The notes: generated by a model from the sequence alone, not told the origin. DNA of 35,390 nucleotides from an uncultured Pelagibacteraceae bacterium (GCA_902529645.1 CABZXO010000012.1:1-35390), one strand, 5' to 3'. Positions 27,555 to 35,390 are shown, counted from the first letter of the stretch. Translations and numbers: made by a program.

Positions 27555-28370
27555 ATGAAAATTTTATTAAACAATACATCATTATTTGAGTCATTAAGGC
27601 CATTTAATGACCTAGGTTTTGTTCCAACTATGGGTGGAATTCATAAAGGTCATTTATCACTTATAAATAAATCAAAAAAGCTTTGCAAAAAAACAATTGT
27701 AAGCATTTTTATTAATCCAAAACAATTTAATAACAAAAAAGATTTAAAATCATATCCAAGCAACATAAAAAAAGATTTAAAAATTCTTAAAAAAAGCAAA
27801 AAAGTTGATTTTGTTTATCTTCCAAAATTTAACGATATATACAATGATAAAAAAAAATCACAAATTAAATTACTCAAAGATGATAAAATTTTATGCGCCA
27901 AATTTAGGAAGGGTCATTTTGAGGGAGTGTTAGATGTAATGAATAGACTGACTAAAATTGTAAATCCAAAAAAAATATTTATGGGAGAAAAAGATTTTCA
28001 ACAACTATACCTTGTTAAAAAATTATTAGAAAGAAAATATAAAACAAAAATTATTCCTTGTAAAACTATAAGAGATAAAAGTAATGTTGCTTTGTCTTCT
28101 AGAAATTTTCTGTTAAATAAGTTGAATTTAAAAATTGCAGCAAATGTATATAAAAATTTAACAAATATAAAAAAAAACATTAATAATAGTAAAAATATTT
28201 CAAATTTTTTAAAAATTAAAAAAAAAGTATTAGAAAATAATCATAAAATTAAAATTGATTATTTAGAGCTAAGAAATATAAAAAATCTTAAACCTTCAAA
28301 CACAAAAAATAATTCAAGATTGTTTATAGCTTATTATTTAAATAATGTCAGATTGATTGATAATATCTAA
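27555..28370 (+). CDS. panC: Pantothenate synthetase
   Basis: Condenses pantoate and beta-alanine using ATP to make pantothenate (vitamin B5). From ATG 27555 it has 271 aa: PTMGGIHKGH (24-33, the nucleotide HxGH motif), GEKDFQQ (144-150) and SSRN (181-184) are intact. The in-frame ATG at 27525 adds ten hydrophobic residues before the conserved start and overlaps the promoter space shared with galU, so I prefer 27555. No other pantothenate gene is in the window. The protein is very lysine- and asparagine-rich. Confidence 0.92.
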   Translation: MKILLNNTSLFESLRPFNDLGFVPTMGGIHKGHLSLINKSKKLCKKTIVSIFINPKQFNNKKDLKSYPSNIKKDLKILKKSKKVDFVYLPKFNDIYNDKKKSQIKLLKDDKILCAKFRKGHFEGVLDVMNRLTKIVNPKKIFMGEKDFQQLYLVKKLLERKYKTKIIPCKTIRDKSNVALSSRNFLLNKLNLKIAANVYKNLTNIKKNINNSKNISNFLKIKKKVLENNHKIKIDYLELRNIKNLKPSNTKNNSRLFIAYYLNNVRLIDNI

Positions 28371-28372
28371 TT

Positions 28373-29746
28373 TTATAAAAAATATGCCCCTACTCCTAAA
28401 AAAGAAACAAAACCAATTACATCTGTAATTGTTGTCACAAAAACACTTGATGCAATGGCTGGGTCGATGTTCATTTTTTTTAAAGTAAAAGGAACTAATA
28501 TACCAAATAATCCAGCAATGATCATTGTTAGCACCATTGATATTGCTATAATCATTGAAAGAATACTATCCTGAAACCATACCTGAACAATTAAAGCACT
28601 TATTGCTGCAAAAATAATTCCATTTAAAATACCAATAGAAAATTCTTTATATACATTCGATGAGAAATTATTCTGAGTTAAATCATTAGTGGCTATAGTT
28701 CTTACAGTTACTGCTAATGTTTGCATTCCAGCATTTCCACCCATTGAGGCAACAATAGGCATTAAGAAAGCTAACACTACCATTTGTTCAATTGTTGCTC
28801 CGAATAAACTAATGCACCAAGTAGCTAAAAAAGCAGTAAATAAATTTAATAATAGCCAATTAAATCTTCTCTTAGTTTTTTTTACAACACCATCCGTAAT
28901 TTCTTCATCTCCAACTCCAGCTAATCTTAATGCATCTTCTTCAGCCTCCTCTTTTAAAACTGTTAGAACATCATCATTCATAATCATACCAACTAATTTA
29001 TTGCTTTTGTCTACAACAGCAGCTGAATTTAAATTGTAATTTTCAAATAAGTTTGCAACCTCCTCTTTATCCATTTCAACCGGAATTAATAATTGAGATT
29101 CGGACATAATTGTTACCATTTTAGTATCACGAGGTGTTGTTAAAACTCTAGATGAAGGAACTGTGCCTATTGGTTTAAAATCTTCATTAACAATAAAAAT
29201 TTCTAAAAATTCCTCTGGTAAATCTTTATTTTCTCTTAAATAATCAATTGTTTGACCTACAGACCAATTACTTGGTATAGCAGTAAATTCACGCTGCATA
29301 AGTCTTGCAGCAGTATCCTCTGGATAGCTCAAGCTTTCTAGAAGAGCAAATCTATCTTTTGGGGGTAAAGAGCTAAGAATTGCATTTTTATCAACTTCAG
29401 GAACATTTTCTAATATAGAAATGGCATCATCTGACTCTAACCCTTTAAGAATACTAACAATAGAGTCTGGGGATAAATAGGTAATTATTTCTGATTGGAT
29501 AGACTCATTTAATTCAACAAAAACCTCCGGATCAATATTAAAATTATTTAATTTAATTAAACTTTCTCTATCTCCTTCACTAAGGTGCTCAATAATATCT
29601 GCAGCATCAGCAGGGTGCATTTCATTAAAAGAATTAGTAATAAATTGAGCGTCATTGTTAGCTATTTTGCTAGTAACAACTCTTATATATTCTTTATTAA
29701 ATTCAAAATTTACTTTTTTATCTTTAGTTTTTTTGGTTAAAGACAT
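28373..29746 (-). CDS. mgtE: Magnesium transporter MgtE
   Basis: Mg2+ channel of the inner membrane gated by cytosolic Mg2+. The 457-aa protein has the MgtE N domain (about 30-140, MHPADAADIIEHL), paired CBS domains (about 145-265), a connecting helix, and five membrane segments from about residue 296. The pore motifs MPIVASMGGNAGMQT and TDVIGF are present, with D442 matching the selectivity-filter aspartate of the T. thermophilus protein. A 7-bp inverted repeat lies directly before the start codon. Its stop is two bases from the convergent panC stop. Confidence 0.94.
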   Translation of the reverse strand: MSLTKKTKDKKVNFEFNKEYIRVVTSKIANNDAQFITNSFNEMHPADAADIIEHLSEGDRESLIKLNNFNIDPEVFVELNESIQSEIITYLSPDSIVSILKGLESDDAISILENVPEVDKNAILSSLPPKDRFALLESLSYPEDTAARLMQREFTAIPSNWSVGQTIDYLRENKDLPEEFLEIFIVNEDFKPIGTVPSSRVLTTPRDTKMVTIMSESQLLIPVEMDKEEVANLFENYNLNSAAVVDKSNKLVGMIMNDDVLTVLKEEAEEDALRLAGVGDEEITDGVVKKTKRRFNWLLLNLFTAFLATWCISLFGATIEQMVVLAFLMPIVASMGGNAGMQTLAVTVRTIATNDLTQNNFSSNVYKEFSIGILNGIIFAAISALIVQVWFQDSILSMIIAISMVLTMIIAGLFGILVPFTLKKMNIDPAIASSVFVTTITDVIGFVSFLGVGAYFL

Positions 29747-29769
29747 AAATCTACCTATAATTTAGATTT
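29747..29769 (-). repeat. Hairpin in the mgtE leader
   Basis: AAATCTA (29747-29753) and TAGATTT (29763-29769) are perfect 7-bp inverted repeats separated by 9 nt. In the mgtE transcript the second arm ends at the base before the ATG, and the loop holds a TATAGG that is the only ribosome-site-like sequence. It could control mgtE translation; far too short for an M-box Mg2+ riboswitch. Confidence 0.4.
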
Positions 29770-29796
29770 GCACTATTAATACATAATAAAGATAAT
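29768..29796 (+). promoter_or_regulatory. Candidate sigma-70 promoter for lipB
   Basis: TTGCAC (29768-29773), a 17-nt spacer and GATAAT (29791-29796) are close to consensus. Transcription would begin near 29803, about five bases before ATG 29808, leaving essentially no leader. It lies in the 61-nt divergent gap with mgtE. Confidence 0.45.
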
Positions 29797-29807
29797 ACAA
29801 ATTATAA

Positions 29808-30425
29808 ATGAGCATAGAGATCAAAAAGTCAATAAAACCAGTAAATTATTTTGATGCTATTACTATACTAGAGTCAAGATTAAAGAATTTATATGAAAAT
29901 AATGAGCAAGAATTAATTTGGACTTTGGAGCATAATGAGGTTTTTACAGCAGGAACTTCTTATAAAGAGAATGAGATTATTGATAAATCTATTAAAATAT
30001 TAAAAACGAATAGAGGTGGTAAAATTACTTACCATGGACCAGGTCAATTAATTTGTTATTTTGTTTTAGATTTAAGAAGAAAAAAGGACATCAGGAAATT
30101 TATAACAATTATCGAAAAAACAATAATTCAAACTTTAAAATTTTATAAAATAGAAACGTTTCCAGATAAAGATAATATCGGTATATGGCATAAATATAAT
30201 AATGAAGTTAAAAAAATTGCTGCAATAGGTATCAGGGTTAGCAAATGGATTGCCTATCATGGTTTTGCAATAAATATAAATAATGATCTAGAAAATTATA
30301 AAAAAATTATACCATGTGGTATTTCAGATAAAGGAGTAACTAATTTAAAAAATATTTTAGATCAGGATTATTCAAATATAAGTAATATTTTAATTAAAAA
30401 TTTAATTTCAAATTTGAAAATCTAA
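29808..30425 (+). CDS. lipB: Lipoyl(octanoyl) transferase LipB
   Basis: Moves octanoyl from acyl carrier protein to the lipoyl domains of pyruvate dehydrogenase, 2-oxoglutarate dehydrogenase and the glycine cleavage H protein. The 205-aa protein has [18 protein letters not shown] (67-84), the catalytic lysine K136 in KKIAAIGIR and the acyl cysteine C170 in IIPCG, the positions used in characterised LipB. Its last 32 bases overlap the 3' end of the convergent pseudouridine synthase gene. Confidence 0.95.
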   Translation: MSIEIKKSIKPVNYFDAITILESRLKNLYENNEQELIWTLEHNEVFTAGTSYKENEIIDKSIKILKTNRGGKITYHGPGQLICYFVLDLRRKKDIRKFITIIEKTIIQTLKFYKIETFPDKDNIGIWHKYNNEVKKIAAIGIRVSKWIAYHGFAININNDLENYKKIIPCGISDKGVTNLKNILDQDYSNISNILIKNLISNLKI

Positions 30426-31320
30426 GTCTTTTAGATTTTAAAAGTTTTTTAAAATAATCAGGTAACAATGCTGAATAAGTATGTTTTATGTCATTAATTT
30501 TAAATTTAATTTGATATGAATGTAACATTAAATTTTTATTAATACCCTTATTTGTATTTGATAATTTATATTTTGTATCTCCAAATATAGGAGCACCAAT
30601 TGCATATAATTGTTTTCTTAACTGATGTTTACGTCCAGTGATAGGTTTTAATTCTAATAAACTTGCTTCAGAATTTTTATCAATAACTGTGAAAATTGTT
30701 TTAGCTTTTTCAATTATTTTTTTTTTACCGTCGTACCTAATTAAATCATCATCCCAGACACCAGATTTTTTATTAATTTCGCCTTGGCATATCGCTAAAT
30801 AGGTTTTGTGTACTTTTCTTAGTCTAAATAAAGAAGTAAGCAATTGAGCGCTTTCTCTATTTTTGGCCATAATAAACACTCCAGAAGTATCTTTATCTAG
30901 TCTATGAACCGAATATGGTTTTGTTCCTTTAAAAATTTCACTTTTAGCAAAAATATCAACTAGATTTTTTTTTGATTTAGTTCCACCTTGAACTGATATT
31001 CCTGAGGCTTTATTTAAAACTACAAAATTATCATTATTGTCAATAATTTGGTCTTCATTTGATTTTATAATTTCTTTTGATGGTAAAAACTTAATCTTTT
31101 TTTGATGAATTGTTTCTTTAAATTCTATATTAAATAAATTTATCTCATCTTTTGTTTTTAATTTAAAAGAACTTTTAACTTTCTTTCTATTAAGTTTAAT
31201 TTTTCCTGTTCTTAAATATTTCTCTACTAGACCTTGTGGAATTTTTCCAATTTTTAATCTTAACCATCTATCCAAACGCATATCATTACACGTTGAATCA
31301 ACGATGTAAGATTTTTTCAT
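30394..31320 (-). CDS. RluA-family 23S rRNA pseudouridine synthase (RluC-like)
   Basis: Isomerises uridine to pseudouridine in RNA, most likely 23S rRNA. The 308-aa protein has an N-terminal S4 RNA-binding domain (about 13-70, [20 protein letters not shown]) and the RluA catalytic motif [17 protein letters not shown] with D144. The later [12 protein letters not shown] segment is also typical. RluC versus RluD cannot be settled here; the [22 protein letters not shown] stretch is compatible with RluC. It lies 10 nt downstream of rplQ, so is probably transcribed with the alpha operon, and overlaps convergent lipB by 32 nt. Confidence 0.9.
   Translation of the reverse strand: MKKSYIVDSTCNDMRLDRWLRLKIGKIPQGLVEKYLRTGKIKLNRKKVKSSFKLKTKDEINLFNIEFKETIHQKKIKFLPSKEIIKSNEDQIIDNNDNFVVLNKASGISVQGGTKSKKNLVDIFAKSEIFKGTKPYSVHRLDKDTSGVFIMAKNRESAQLLTSLFRLRKVHKTYLAICQGEINKKSGVWDDDLIRYDGKKKIIEKAKTIFTVIDKNSEASLLELKPITGRKHQLRKQLYAIGAPIFGDTKYKLSNTNKGINKNLMLHSYQIKFKINDIKHTYSALLPDYFKKLLKSKRLRFSNLKLNF
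30406..30419. repeat. Perfect 14-bp palindrome in the lipB/rluC-like overlap
   Basis: TTTCAAATTTGAAA equals its own reverse complement and lies within the coding ends of both convergent genes. As a consequence both proteins read SNLK there. It could act in termination on either strand, though the stem would be AT-rich and weak. Confidence 0.5.
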
Positions 31321-31330
31321 GATTTAAAAT

Positions 31331-31774
31331 TTAAGCTGTGGCTTGTTTTTTCTCTTCAGTTTTAGGAGATTCTTTAGTTATATCTTTTTTTGGTTTATCA
31401 ACTCTCCGAGCTTCAACATCTCTATCAACAAATTCTATTATTGCCATTGGAGCATTATCACCATATCTAAATCCAGCTTTAATTATTCTTGTGTATCCAC
31501 CTTTTCTATTCTGATATCTTTTAGAAAGTGTTTTTTTAACTTTATTAGCTGATTTAATATCTTGTAGTTTAGAAACCAGCATTTTTGTCGTCTGTAAAGT
31601 TTCTTTTTTACCTATTGTTATTATTTTATCCGCTTGAGGTTTTAGAAATTTAGCTTTTGGTAAAGTAGTTTTAATCTGCTCATACTTAATCAAAGAATTA
31701 AGCATATTCTTAAGTAAAGCTTTCCTGTGCTCTGATGTTCTATTTAACTTCTTATTTGACAAACCATGTCTCAT
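31331..31774 (-). CDS. rplQ: 50S ribosomal protein L17
   Basis: L17 of the large subunit. Starts [20 protein letters not shown], the family N-terminus, with GGYTRI and the AIIEFVDR strand. 147 aa; bacterial L17 is often 120-140, and here the extra is a lysine/glutamate C-terminal tail. The start shares a base with the rpoA stop (TAATG), and a strong GGAGG (31789-31785) lies in the last rpoA codons. Confidence 0.97.
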   Translation of the reverse strand: MRHGLSNKKLNRTSEHRKALLKNMLNSLIKYEQIKTTLPKAKFLKPQADKIITIGKKETLQTTKMLVSKLQDIKSANKVKKTLSKRYQNRKGGYTRIIKAGFRYGDNAPMAIIEFVDRDVEARRVDKPKKDITKESPKTEEKKQATA

Positions 31775-32802
31775 TAAATTGCTTCCTCCAATTTTTTCGA
31801 CATTTCTGCAATGTTGTCTGGTGGCCAGTTAGGTATTTCCATTCCTAAATATAAAGACATGCCTGTTAAAACTTCTTTAATTTCATTTAATGATTTTCTT
31901 CCAAAATTAGGTGTTCTCAACATTTCACCTTCAGATTTTTGAACCAGGTCACCGATATAAATAATATTATCATTTTTTAAGCAGTTCATTGATCTAACTG
32001 ATAACTCTAACTCATCAACTTTTCTTAGTAAGTTTTTGTTAAATTCAGGTTCAGTAGATACTTCTTTTACAGGAGTTTCAACTGGCTCATCAAAGTTTAT
32101 AAACATTTTAAGTTGATCTTGAAAAATTCTAGCTGAATAAGCCACAGCATCTTCAGCAGAAATTGATCCATCAGTCTCAACTTCCATAATTAATTTATCA
32201 TAATCTAATGCTTTACCTTCTCTAGCAGTACTTACTGAGTATGAAACTTTTTTAACTGGACTATAAAGTGAGTCTATAGCGATAAGACCTAATGGTGGCT
32301 CTTCAGGTTTATTTAGCTCTGCAGGAACGTATCCTTTACCTGTATTAACATTCATTTCCATATGAAAAGAAGTATTTTCATCTAGATTACAAATTACTAA
32401 ATCAGGATTTAAAATTTCTACATCAGCAACAGGAGTTATATCTGAGGCTTTAATTTCTCCAGGTCCTTTTGCGTCTAAAATTAATTTTTTTGTACCTTCT
32501 GAATTACTTTTTAATGCTAACGACTTTACGTTTAAAACAATATCAGTAACATCTTCTCTAACACCTTTTATTGAAGTGAATTCATGTAAAACTCCATCAA
32601 TTTGAATCGATGTTACAGCTGCTCCTCTTATAGATGATAATAAAATCCTTCTTAGAGAATTTCCTAAAGTTAATCCATAACCTTTTTCTAAAGGTTCAGC
32701 CACAATTTTTGCATGAGTTAAGTCATCACTTAATTGAACATCTAATTTAGATGGTTTAATTAATGACTTCCAATTTTTTACATTAACATTTTCGACTTCC
32801 AT
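31774..32802 (-). CDS. rpoA: DNA-directed RNA polymerase subunit alpha
   Basis: Alpha subunit, 342 aa. The N-terminal dimerisation domain shows [22 protein letters not shown] (about 37-58) and [16 protein letters not shown]; the C-terminal DNA-binding domain (about 265-330) shows [13 protein letters not shown] and [18 protein letters not shown]. An AAGGAG ribosome site (32814-32809) is embedded in the basic end codons of rpsK, six bases before ATG 32802. No rpsD (S4) lies between rpsK and rpoA, so E. coli-style S4 feedback on this operon is not built in locally. Confidence 0.98.
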   Translation of the reverse strand: MEVENVNVKNWKSLIKPSKLDVQLSDDLTHAKIVAEPLEKGYGLTLGNSLRRILLSSIRGAAVTSIQIDGVLHEFTSIKGVREDVTDIVLNVKSLALKSNSEGTKKLILDAKGPGEIKASDITPVADVEILNPDLVICNLDENTSFHMEMNVNTGKGYVPAELNKPEEPPLGLIAIDSLYSPVKKVSYSVSTAREGKALDYDKLIMEVETDGSISAEDAVAYSARIFQDQLKMFINFDEPVETPVKEVSTEPEFNKNLLRKVDELELSVRSMNCLKNDNIIYIGDLVQKSEGEMLRTPNFGRKSLNEIKEVLTGMSLYLGMEIPNWPPDNIAEMSKKLEEAI

Positions 32803-33251
32803 TAAACTCTCCTTTTCTTTGGTGGTCTAGTTCCATTATGAGGCATAGGCGTAGTGTCTTTAATTGACAAAATCTTAAATCCTCTAGCTTGCAATGCTCT
32901 TAAGGCTGTTTCTCTTCCTGATCCAGGTCCTTTGACTTCAACAGATAAAGTTTTCATTCCGTACTCAAGAGCTTTAGAAGCTGCAGAGTCAGCTGCTATC
33001 TGTGCAGCATAAGGAGTGGATTTTCTTGAACCCTTAAAACCTTTTTGTCCAGCAGATGCCCATGAAATCACATTTCCATTTGTATCAGCAATAGAAATGA
33101 TAGTATTATTAAATGTTGATTGCACATAAGCTATTCCATTTAAAATATTTTTCTTAACTTTCTTTTTTTTTGAATAAGAACTTTTTACACTTTTCTTAGT
33201 AGATTTTTCTACTTTCTGATCTTTATTCTCAACCTTATCAGTTTTAGCCAT
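32802..33251 (-). CDS. rpsK: 30S ribosomal protein S11
   Basis: S11 of the small-subunit platform. Core motifs: [48 protein letters not shown] and the C-terminal [15 protein letters not shown]. 149 aa against the usual about 129: the first roughly 35 residues are a lysine/serine/glutamate-rich extension. Starts 2 nt after the rpsM stop, and its stop overlaps the rpoA start (TAATG). Confidence 0.97.
   Translation of the reverse strand: MAKTDKVENKDQKVEKSTKKSVKSSYSKKKKVKKNILNGIAYVQSTFNNTIISIADTNGNVISWASAGQKGFKGSRKSTPYAAQIAADSAASKALEYGMKTLSVEVKGPGSGRETALRALQARGFKILSIKDTTPMPHNGTRPPKKRRV
32809..32814 (-). promoter_or_regulatory. Shine-Dalgarno site of rpoA inside rpsK
   Basis: AAGGAG on the minus strand, spaced six bases from ATG 32802 and made of the codons for the conserved KKRRV end of S11. 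One of the clearest ribosome sites in the window, where most genes have none that I can recognise. Confidence 0.7.
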
Positions 33252-33253
33252 AA

Positions 33254-33637
33254 CTATTTTTTAGTTGGTGTTAATTTTTTTCCAGCAATAGCGATTGCTT
33301 TTCCTTTTCTTGTCCTAGCATTACATCTGGTTCTTTGTCCTCTAACAGGTAATTTTTTTCTATGTCTTGTTCCTCTGTAACAAGCTAGATCAATTAATCT
33401 TTTTATACTTAATGAATAATCTCTCCTTAAATCTCCTTCTACTTTAAAGTTTTGATCGATGTACTCTCTAATTTTTAAAACCTCTTCATCTGTTAACTCA
33501 TTTACTCTTTTAGCTCTTGGAATTTCTAAAGATGAACAAATTTGCCGAGAAAATTTATCACCAATTCCATAAATATAAGTCAAACCTATATGAACAAGCT
33601 TATTCTGTGGAATGTTTATACCTGCGATACGAGCCAT
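33254..33637 (-). CDS. rpsM: 30S ribosomal protein S13
   Basis: S13 of the small-subunit head. [26 protein letters not shown] opens the protein, [11 protein letters not shown] and [18 protein letters not shown] follow, and the basic tail [13 protein letters not shown] ends it; 127 aa is slightly long. First gene of the alpha-type operon rpsM-rpsK-rpoA-rplQ, preceded by a 53-nt gap with a good promoter candidate. Confidence 0.97.
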   Translation of the reverse strand: MARIAGINIPQNKLVHIGLTYIYGIGDKFSRQICSSLEIPRAKRVNELTDEEVLKIREYIDQNFKVEGDLRRDYSLSIKRLIDLACYRGTRHRKKLPVRGQRTRCNARTRKGKAIAIAGKKLTPTKK

Positions 33638-33658
33638 AATTTTGTGATAATTTTGCCT

Positions 33659-33686
33659 TTTATATAAGAAGATTAATCAAAGTCAA
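33659..33686 (-). promoter_or_regulatory. Candidate sigma-70 promoter for rpsM-rpsK-rpoA-rplQ
   Basis: On the minus strand TTGACT (33686-33681), a 16-nt spacer and TATAAA (33664-33659) sit in the 53-nt gap after adk. Transcription would start about 15 bases before the rpsM ATG. This is the best promoter-like match I found and would let RNA polymerase alpha and these ribosomal proteins be made independently of the upstream secY-adk transcript. Confidence 0.5.
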
Positions 33687-33690
33687 CGGC

Positions 33691-34254
33691 TTATAAATTG
33701 ATAAAAGTGTCTATTTTCCTTGTTATTTCATCAATTTCTAAGGATCCATCAACCTCCTTAAAATTTGGATTCTCAGAGTAGAAATTTAGAACTGGTTGGG
33801 TTGTTTGCATGTATTTCTCATACCTGTTAACTATCGTATGAGTATCATCATCAGATCTATTTTCTATAATTTTTCTCTTCTCAAGCCTTTTGAGAATTGT
33901 TTCTTTATCTACGTTTAAAAATAAAATTAAATCTATGGTCTGATTTGAATTTTTTAGGAATACTTCTAAGTTTTTAGCCTGACTTAATGATCGAGGATAT
34001 CCATCAAAGATTAAATTATTTTTTTTTTGAGGATCAGATATTAAATTTTCTATAAGTTTATTAACAATATCATCACTTATAAATTTTCCATTTTTCATAT
34101 CATTGGTTATGGCTTTACCAATATCTGAATTTTTTTTTATTTCTTCTCTTAAAAGATCGCCTGTTGAAATTTGAAAAGCATTTAATTTTTTTACAAGATA
34201 TTTAGACTGAGTACCTTTTCCAGCACCAGGAGGTCCAAATAAAATTATATTCAC
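33691..34254 (-). CDS. adk: Adenylate kinase, short (LID-less) form
   Basis: Interconverts ATP + AMP and 2 ADP. The 187-aa protein shows the P-loop FGPPGAGKGTQ (5-15), STGDLLREE for AMP binding, FDGYPRSLSQA, and RLEKR. It is about 25 residues shorter than E. coli Adk: after RLEKRKIIENRSDD the chain goes directly to the C-terminal helices, so the LID insertion is absent, as in the short bacterial class. The start codon is GTG at 34254, immediately after the secY stop with no gap. The secY-adk-rpsM order is standard for this ribosomal region. Confidence 0.95.
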   Translation of the reverse strand: MNIILFGPPGAGKGTQSKYLVKKLNAFQISTGDLLREEIKKNSDIGKAITNDMKNGKFISDDIVNKLIENLISDPQKKNNLIFDGYPRSLSQAKNLEVFLKNSNQTIDLILFLNVDKETILKRLEKRKIIENRSDDDTHTIVNRYEKYMQTTQPVLNFYSENPNFKEVDGSLEIDEITRKIDTFINL

Positions 34255-35390
34255 TTACTTACCAAATTTTGTTTTTTTAATCAGTTGTTCATATTGTGAA
34301 CTCATTAATCTTGTTTGTATTTGTGTTACAGTATCTATAGCTACTACAACAACAATTAATATCGATGCACCGCCTAAATAAAAAGGTATTGGATAGTTTG
34401 CAATTAAAAATTCTGGCATCAAACAAACTAGAGTTAAATATAGAGCACCAATCGTAGTTAATTTTATTGAAATATTTTCAATAAACAACGCAGTACTTTC
34501 ACCTGGTCTAATTCCTGGTACAAATCCACCGTACTTTCTAAGATTTTCAGCAGTTTCAGTTGGATTGAATGTTATAGATGTGTAAAAAAAGGTGAAAAAT
34601 ATTATTCCTGATGCATACAACAACATGTAAAGAGGTTGTCCTTGAGTAAAATATGAACTCAAGTTTAAAAATGTTTCATTGTTAGAAAATGAAAAATTTG
34701 AAAATGTTACTGGTAGTAACAGAAGTGCAGAAGCAAAAATTGCAGGAATTACTCCAGCCTGATTTATTTTTAAAGGTAAATGCGATGACTCTCCCCCATA
34801 CATTTTATTACCCATTTGTCTTTTAGGATAATTAATTAGAATTTTTCTTAATGCTCTTTCCATAAATACTACAAAGAGAATTGTGACTATTAATAGGGCA
34901 AATATAGCTAGGATCATAAATGTTGAAACCGCACCCGTTCTACCTAATTCAAAAGTTGTAACTAAAGCTCTTGGAATTTCTGCTACAATACCAGCAAAAA
35001 TTATTAACGATATACCGTTACCAATACCTCTTTGAGTGATTTGTTCTCCTAGCCACATTAAAAATATTGTTCCCGCAACAATGGTTGTAACAGTAGTTAT
35101 TTTAAAAAAAGCTCCTGGATTAATTACTAAGTCAGCAGATGACTCTAAACCAACAGATAAACCATAGCCTTGAACTGTAGCAAGTAATACCGTTCCATAT
35201 CTGGTAATTTGTGTAATTTTAGCTCTACCTGTCTCACCTTGAGCTTTTAGATTTTTAAAATAGTCGGAGACCCCAGTTAAAAGTTGAACTATAATTGCTG
35301 AAGAAATGTAAGGCATTATACCTAATGCAAATATTGCCATTCTACTAACTGCACCTCCAGCAAAAACATTAAACATGCCAAGCAATCCTT
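34255..35390 (-). CDS. secY: Preprotein translocase subunit SecY (5' end missing)
   Basis: Central channel of the Sec translocon in the inner membrane. About 378 residues are visible, beginning GLLGMFNVFAGGAVSRMAIF, which is internal to SecY (family about 430-440 aa), so roughly 60 N-terminal residues lie beyond the right edge; an apparent TTG start at 35385 is not real. Several membrane segments, IMPYISSAIIVQLL, GIGNGISLIIFAGI, NYPKRQMG and PGIRPG are characteristic. Followed with no gap by adk. Confidence 0.97.
   Translation of the reverse strand, partial: GLLGMFNVFAGGAVSRMAIFALGIMPYISSAIIVQLLTGVSDYFKNLKAQGETGRAKITQITRYGTVLLATVQGYGLSVGLESSADLVINPGAFFKITTVTTIVAGTIFLMWLGEQITQRGIGNGISLIIFAGIVAEIPRALVTTFELGRTGAVSTFMILAIFALLIVTILFVVFMERALRKILINYPKRQMGNKMYGGESSHLPLKINQAGVIPAIFASALLLLPVTFSNFSFSNNETFLNLSSYFTQGQPLYMLLYASGIIFFTFFYTSITFNPTETAENLRKYGGFVPGIRPGESTALFIENISIKLTTIGALYLTLVCLMPEFLIANYPIPFYLGGASILIVVVVAIDTVTQIQTRLMSSQYEQLIKKTKFGK

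Noticed and set aside
29747..29807. M-box (ykoK) Mg2+ riboswitch before mgtE
   Set aside because: Only 61 nt to the divergent lipB gene; the M-box needs well over 100 nt.
35383..35385. TTG as start of secY
   Set aside because: The SecY sequence continues unbroken to the window edge; this codon is internal leucine.
1..35390. CRISPR array, prophage, IS element or defence island
   Set aside because: No spaced direct repeats, transposase, integrase or phage gene; every gene is housekeeping or ordinary metabolism.

Overview
The window looks like chromosomal core sequence from a streamlined marine alphaproteobacterium of the SAR11 clade (Pelagibacterales, 'Candidatus Pelagibacter'-like). Evidence seen directly: very AT-rich DNA (roughly 30% GC by eye), lysine/asparagine/isoleucine-rich proteins, genes packed with 0-60 nt between them, many TAATG or ATGA stop/start overlaps, and gene orders typical of Alphaproteobacteria (smpB..spoT-pyrE-pdxJ, gatC<>ruvX-pyrB-pyrC'-plsY..topA, secY-adk-rpsM-rpsK-rpoA-rplQ). 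The clade call is inference; no rRNA gene is present. There is no gene-free stretch over 300 bases (the longest gap is about 67 nt), no IS element, no prophage and no CRISPR array.

Layout. (1) 1-4790, minus strand: dapA-smpB-folK-spoT-pyrE-pdxJ, with pdxJ cut by the left edge. (2) 4834-7059, plus: a periplasmic Slt70-type lytic transglycosylase, abutting a minus-strand tRNA-Ser(GCT). (3) 7219-12310, plus: soxBDAG, heterotetrameric sarcosine oxidase, which yields glycine and a C1 unit. (4) 12313-18970, minus: gatC-gatA-gatB, then an O-methyltransferase of the TrmR/YrrM type, TrhO, a MATE transporter and a secreted nuclease-like protein. (5) 19021-25409, plus: ruvX-pyrB-pyrC'-plsY-topA-ridA. 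(6) 25410-27520, minus: ugd and galU (UDP-glucuronate synthesis), with panC divergent at 27555-28370. (7) 28373-29746, minus: mgtE, with lipB divergent. (8) 30394-35390, minus: secY (cut by the right edge)-adk-rpsM-rpsK-rpoA-rplQ-rluC-like.

Most of the window is housekeeping. The most interesting observation is the adjacency of trhO (tRNA U34 hydroxylase) and a TrmR-like methyltransferase, with a TAATG overlap, directly behind gatCAB. Together they could make 5-methoxyuridine at the tRNA wobble position in a Gram-negative. Other points worth a second look are a compact SpoT/Rel lacking most of the region between TGS and ACT, a dihydroorotase homologue without its zinc-binding HxH motif, the absence of rpoZ and dprA from their usual alphaproteobacterial slots, convergent gene pairs with no room for terminators (one pair overlaps across a perfect 14-bp palindrome), and promoters placed almost on top of start codons.
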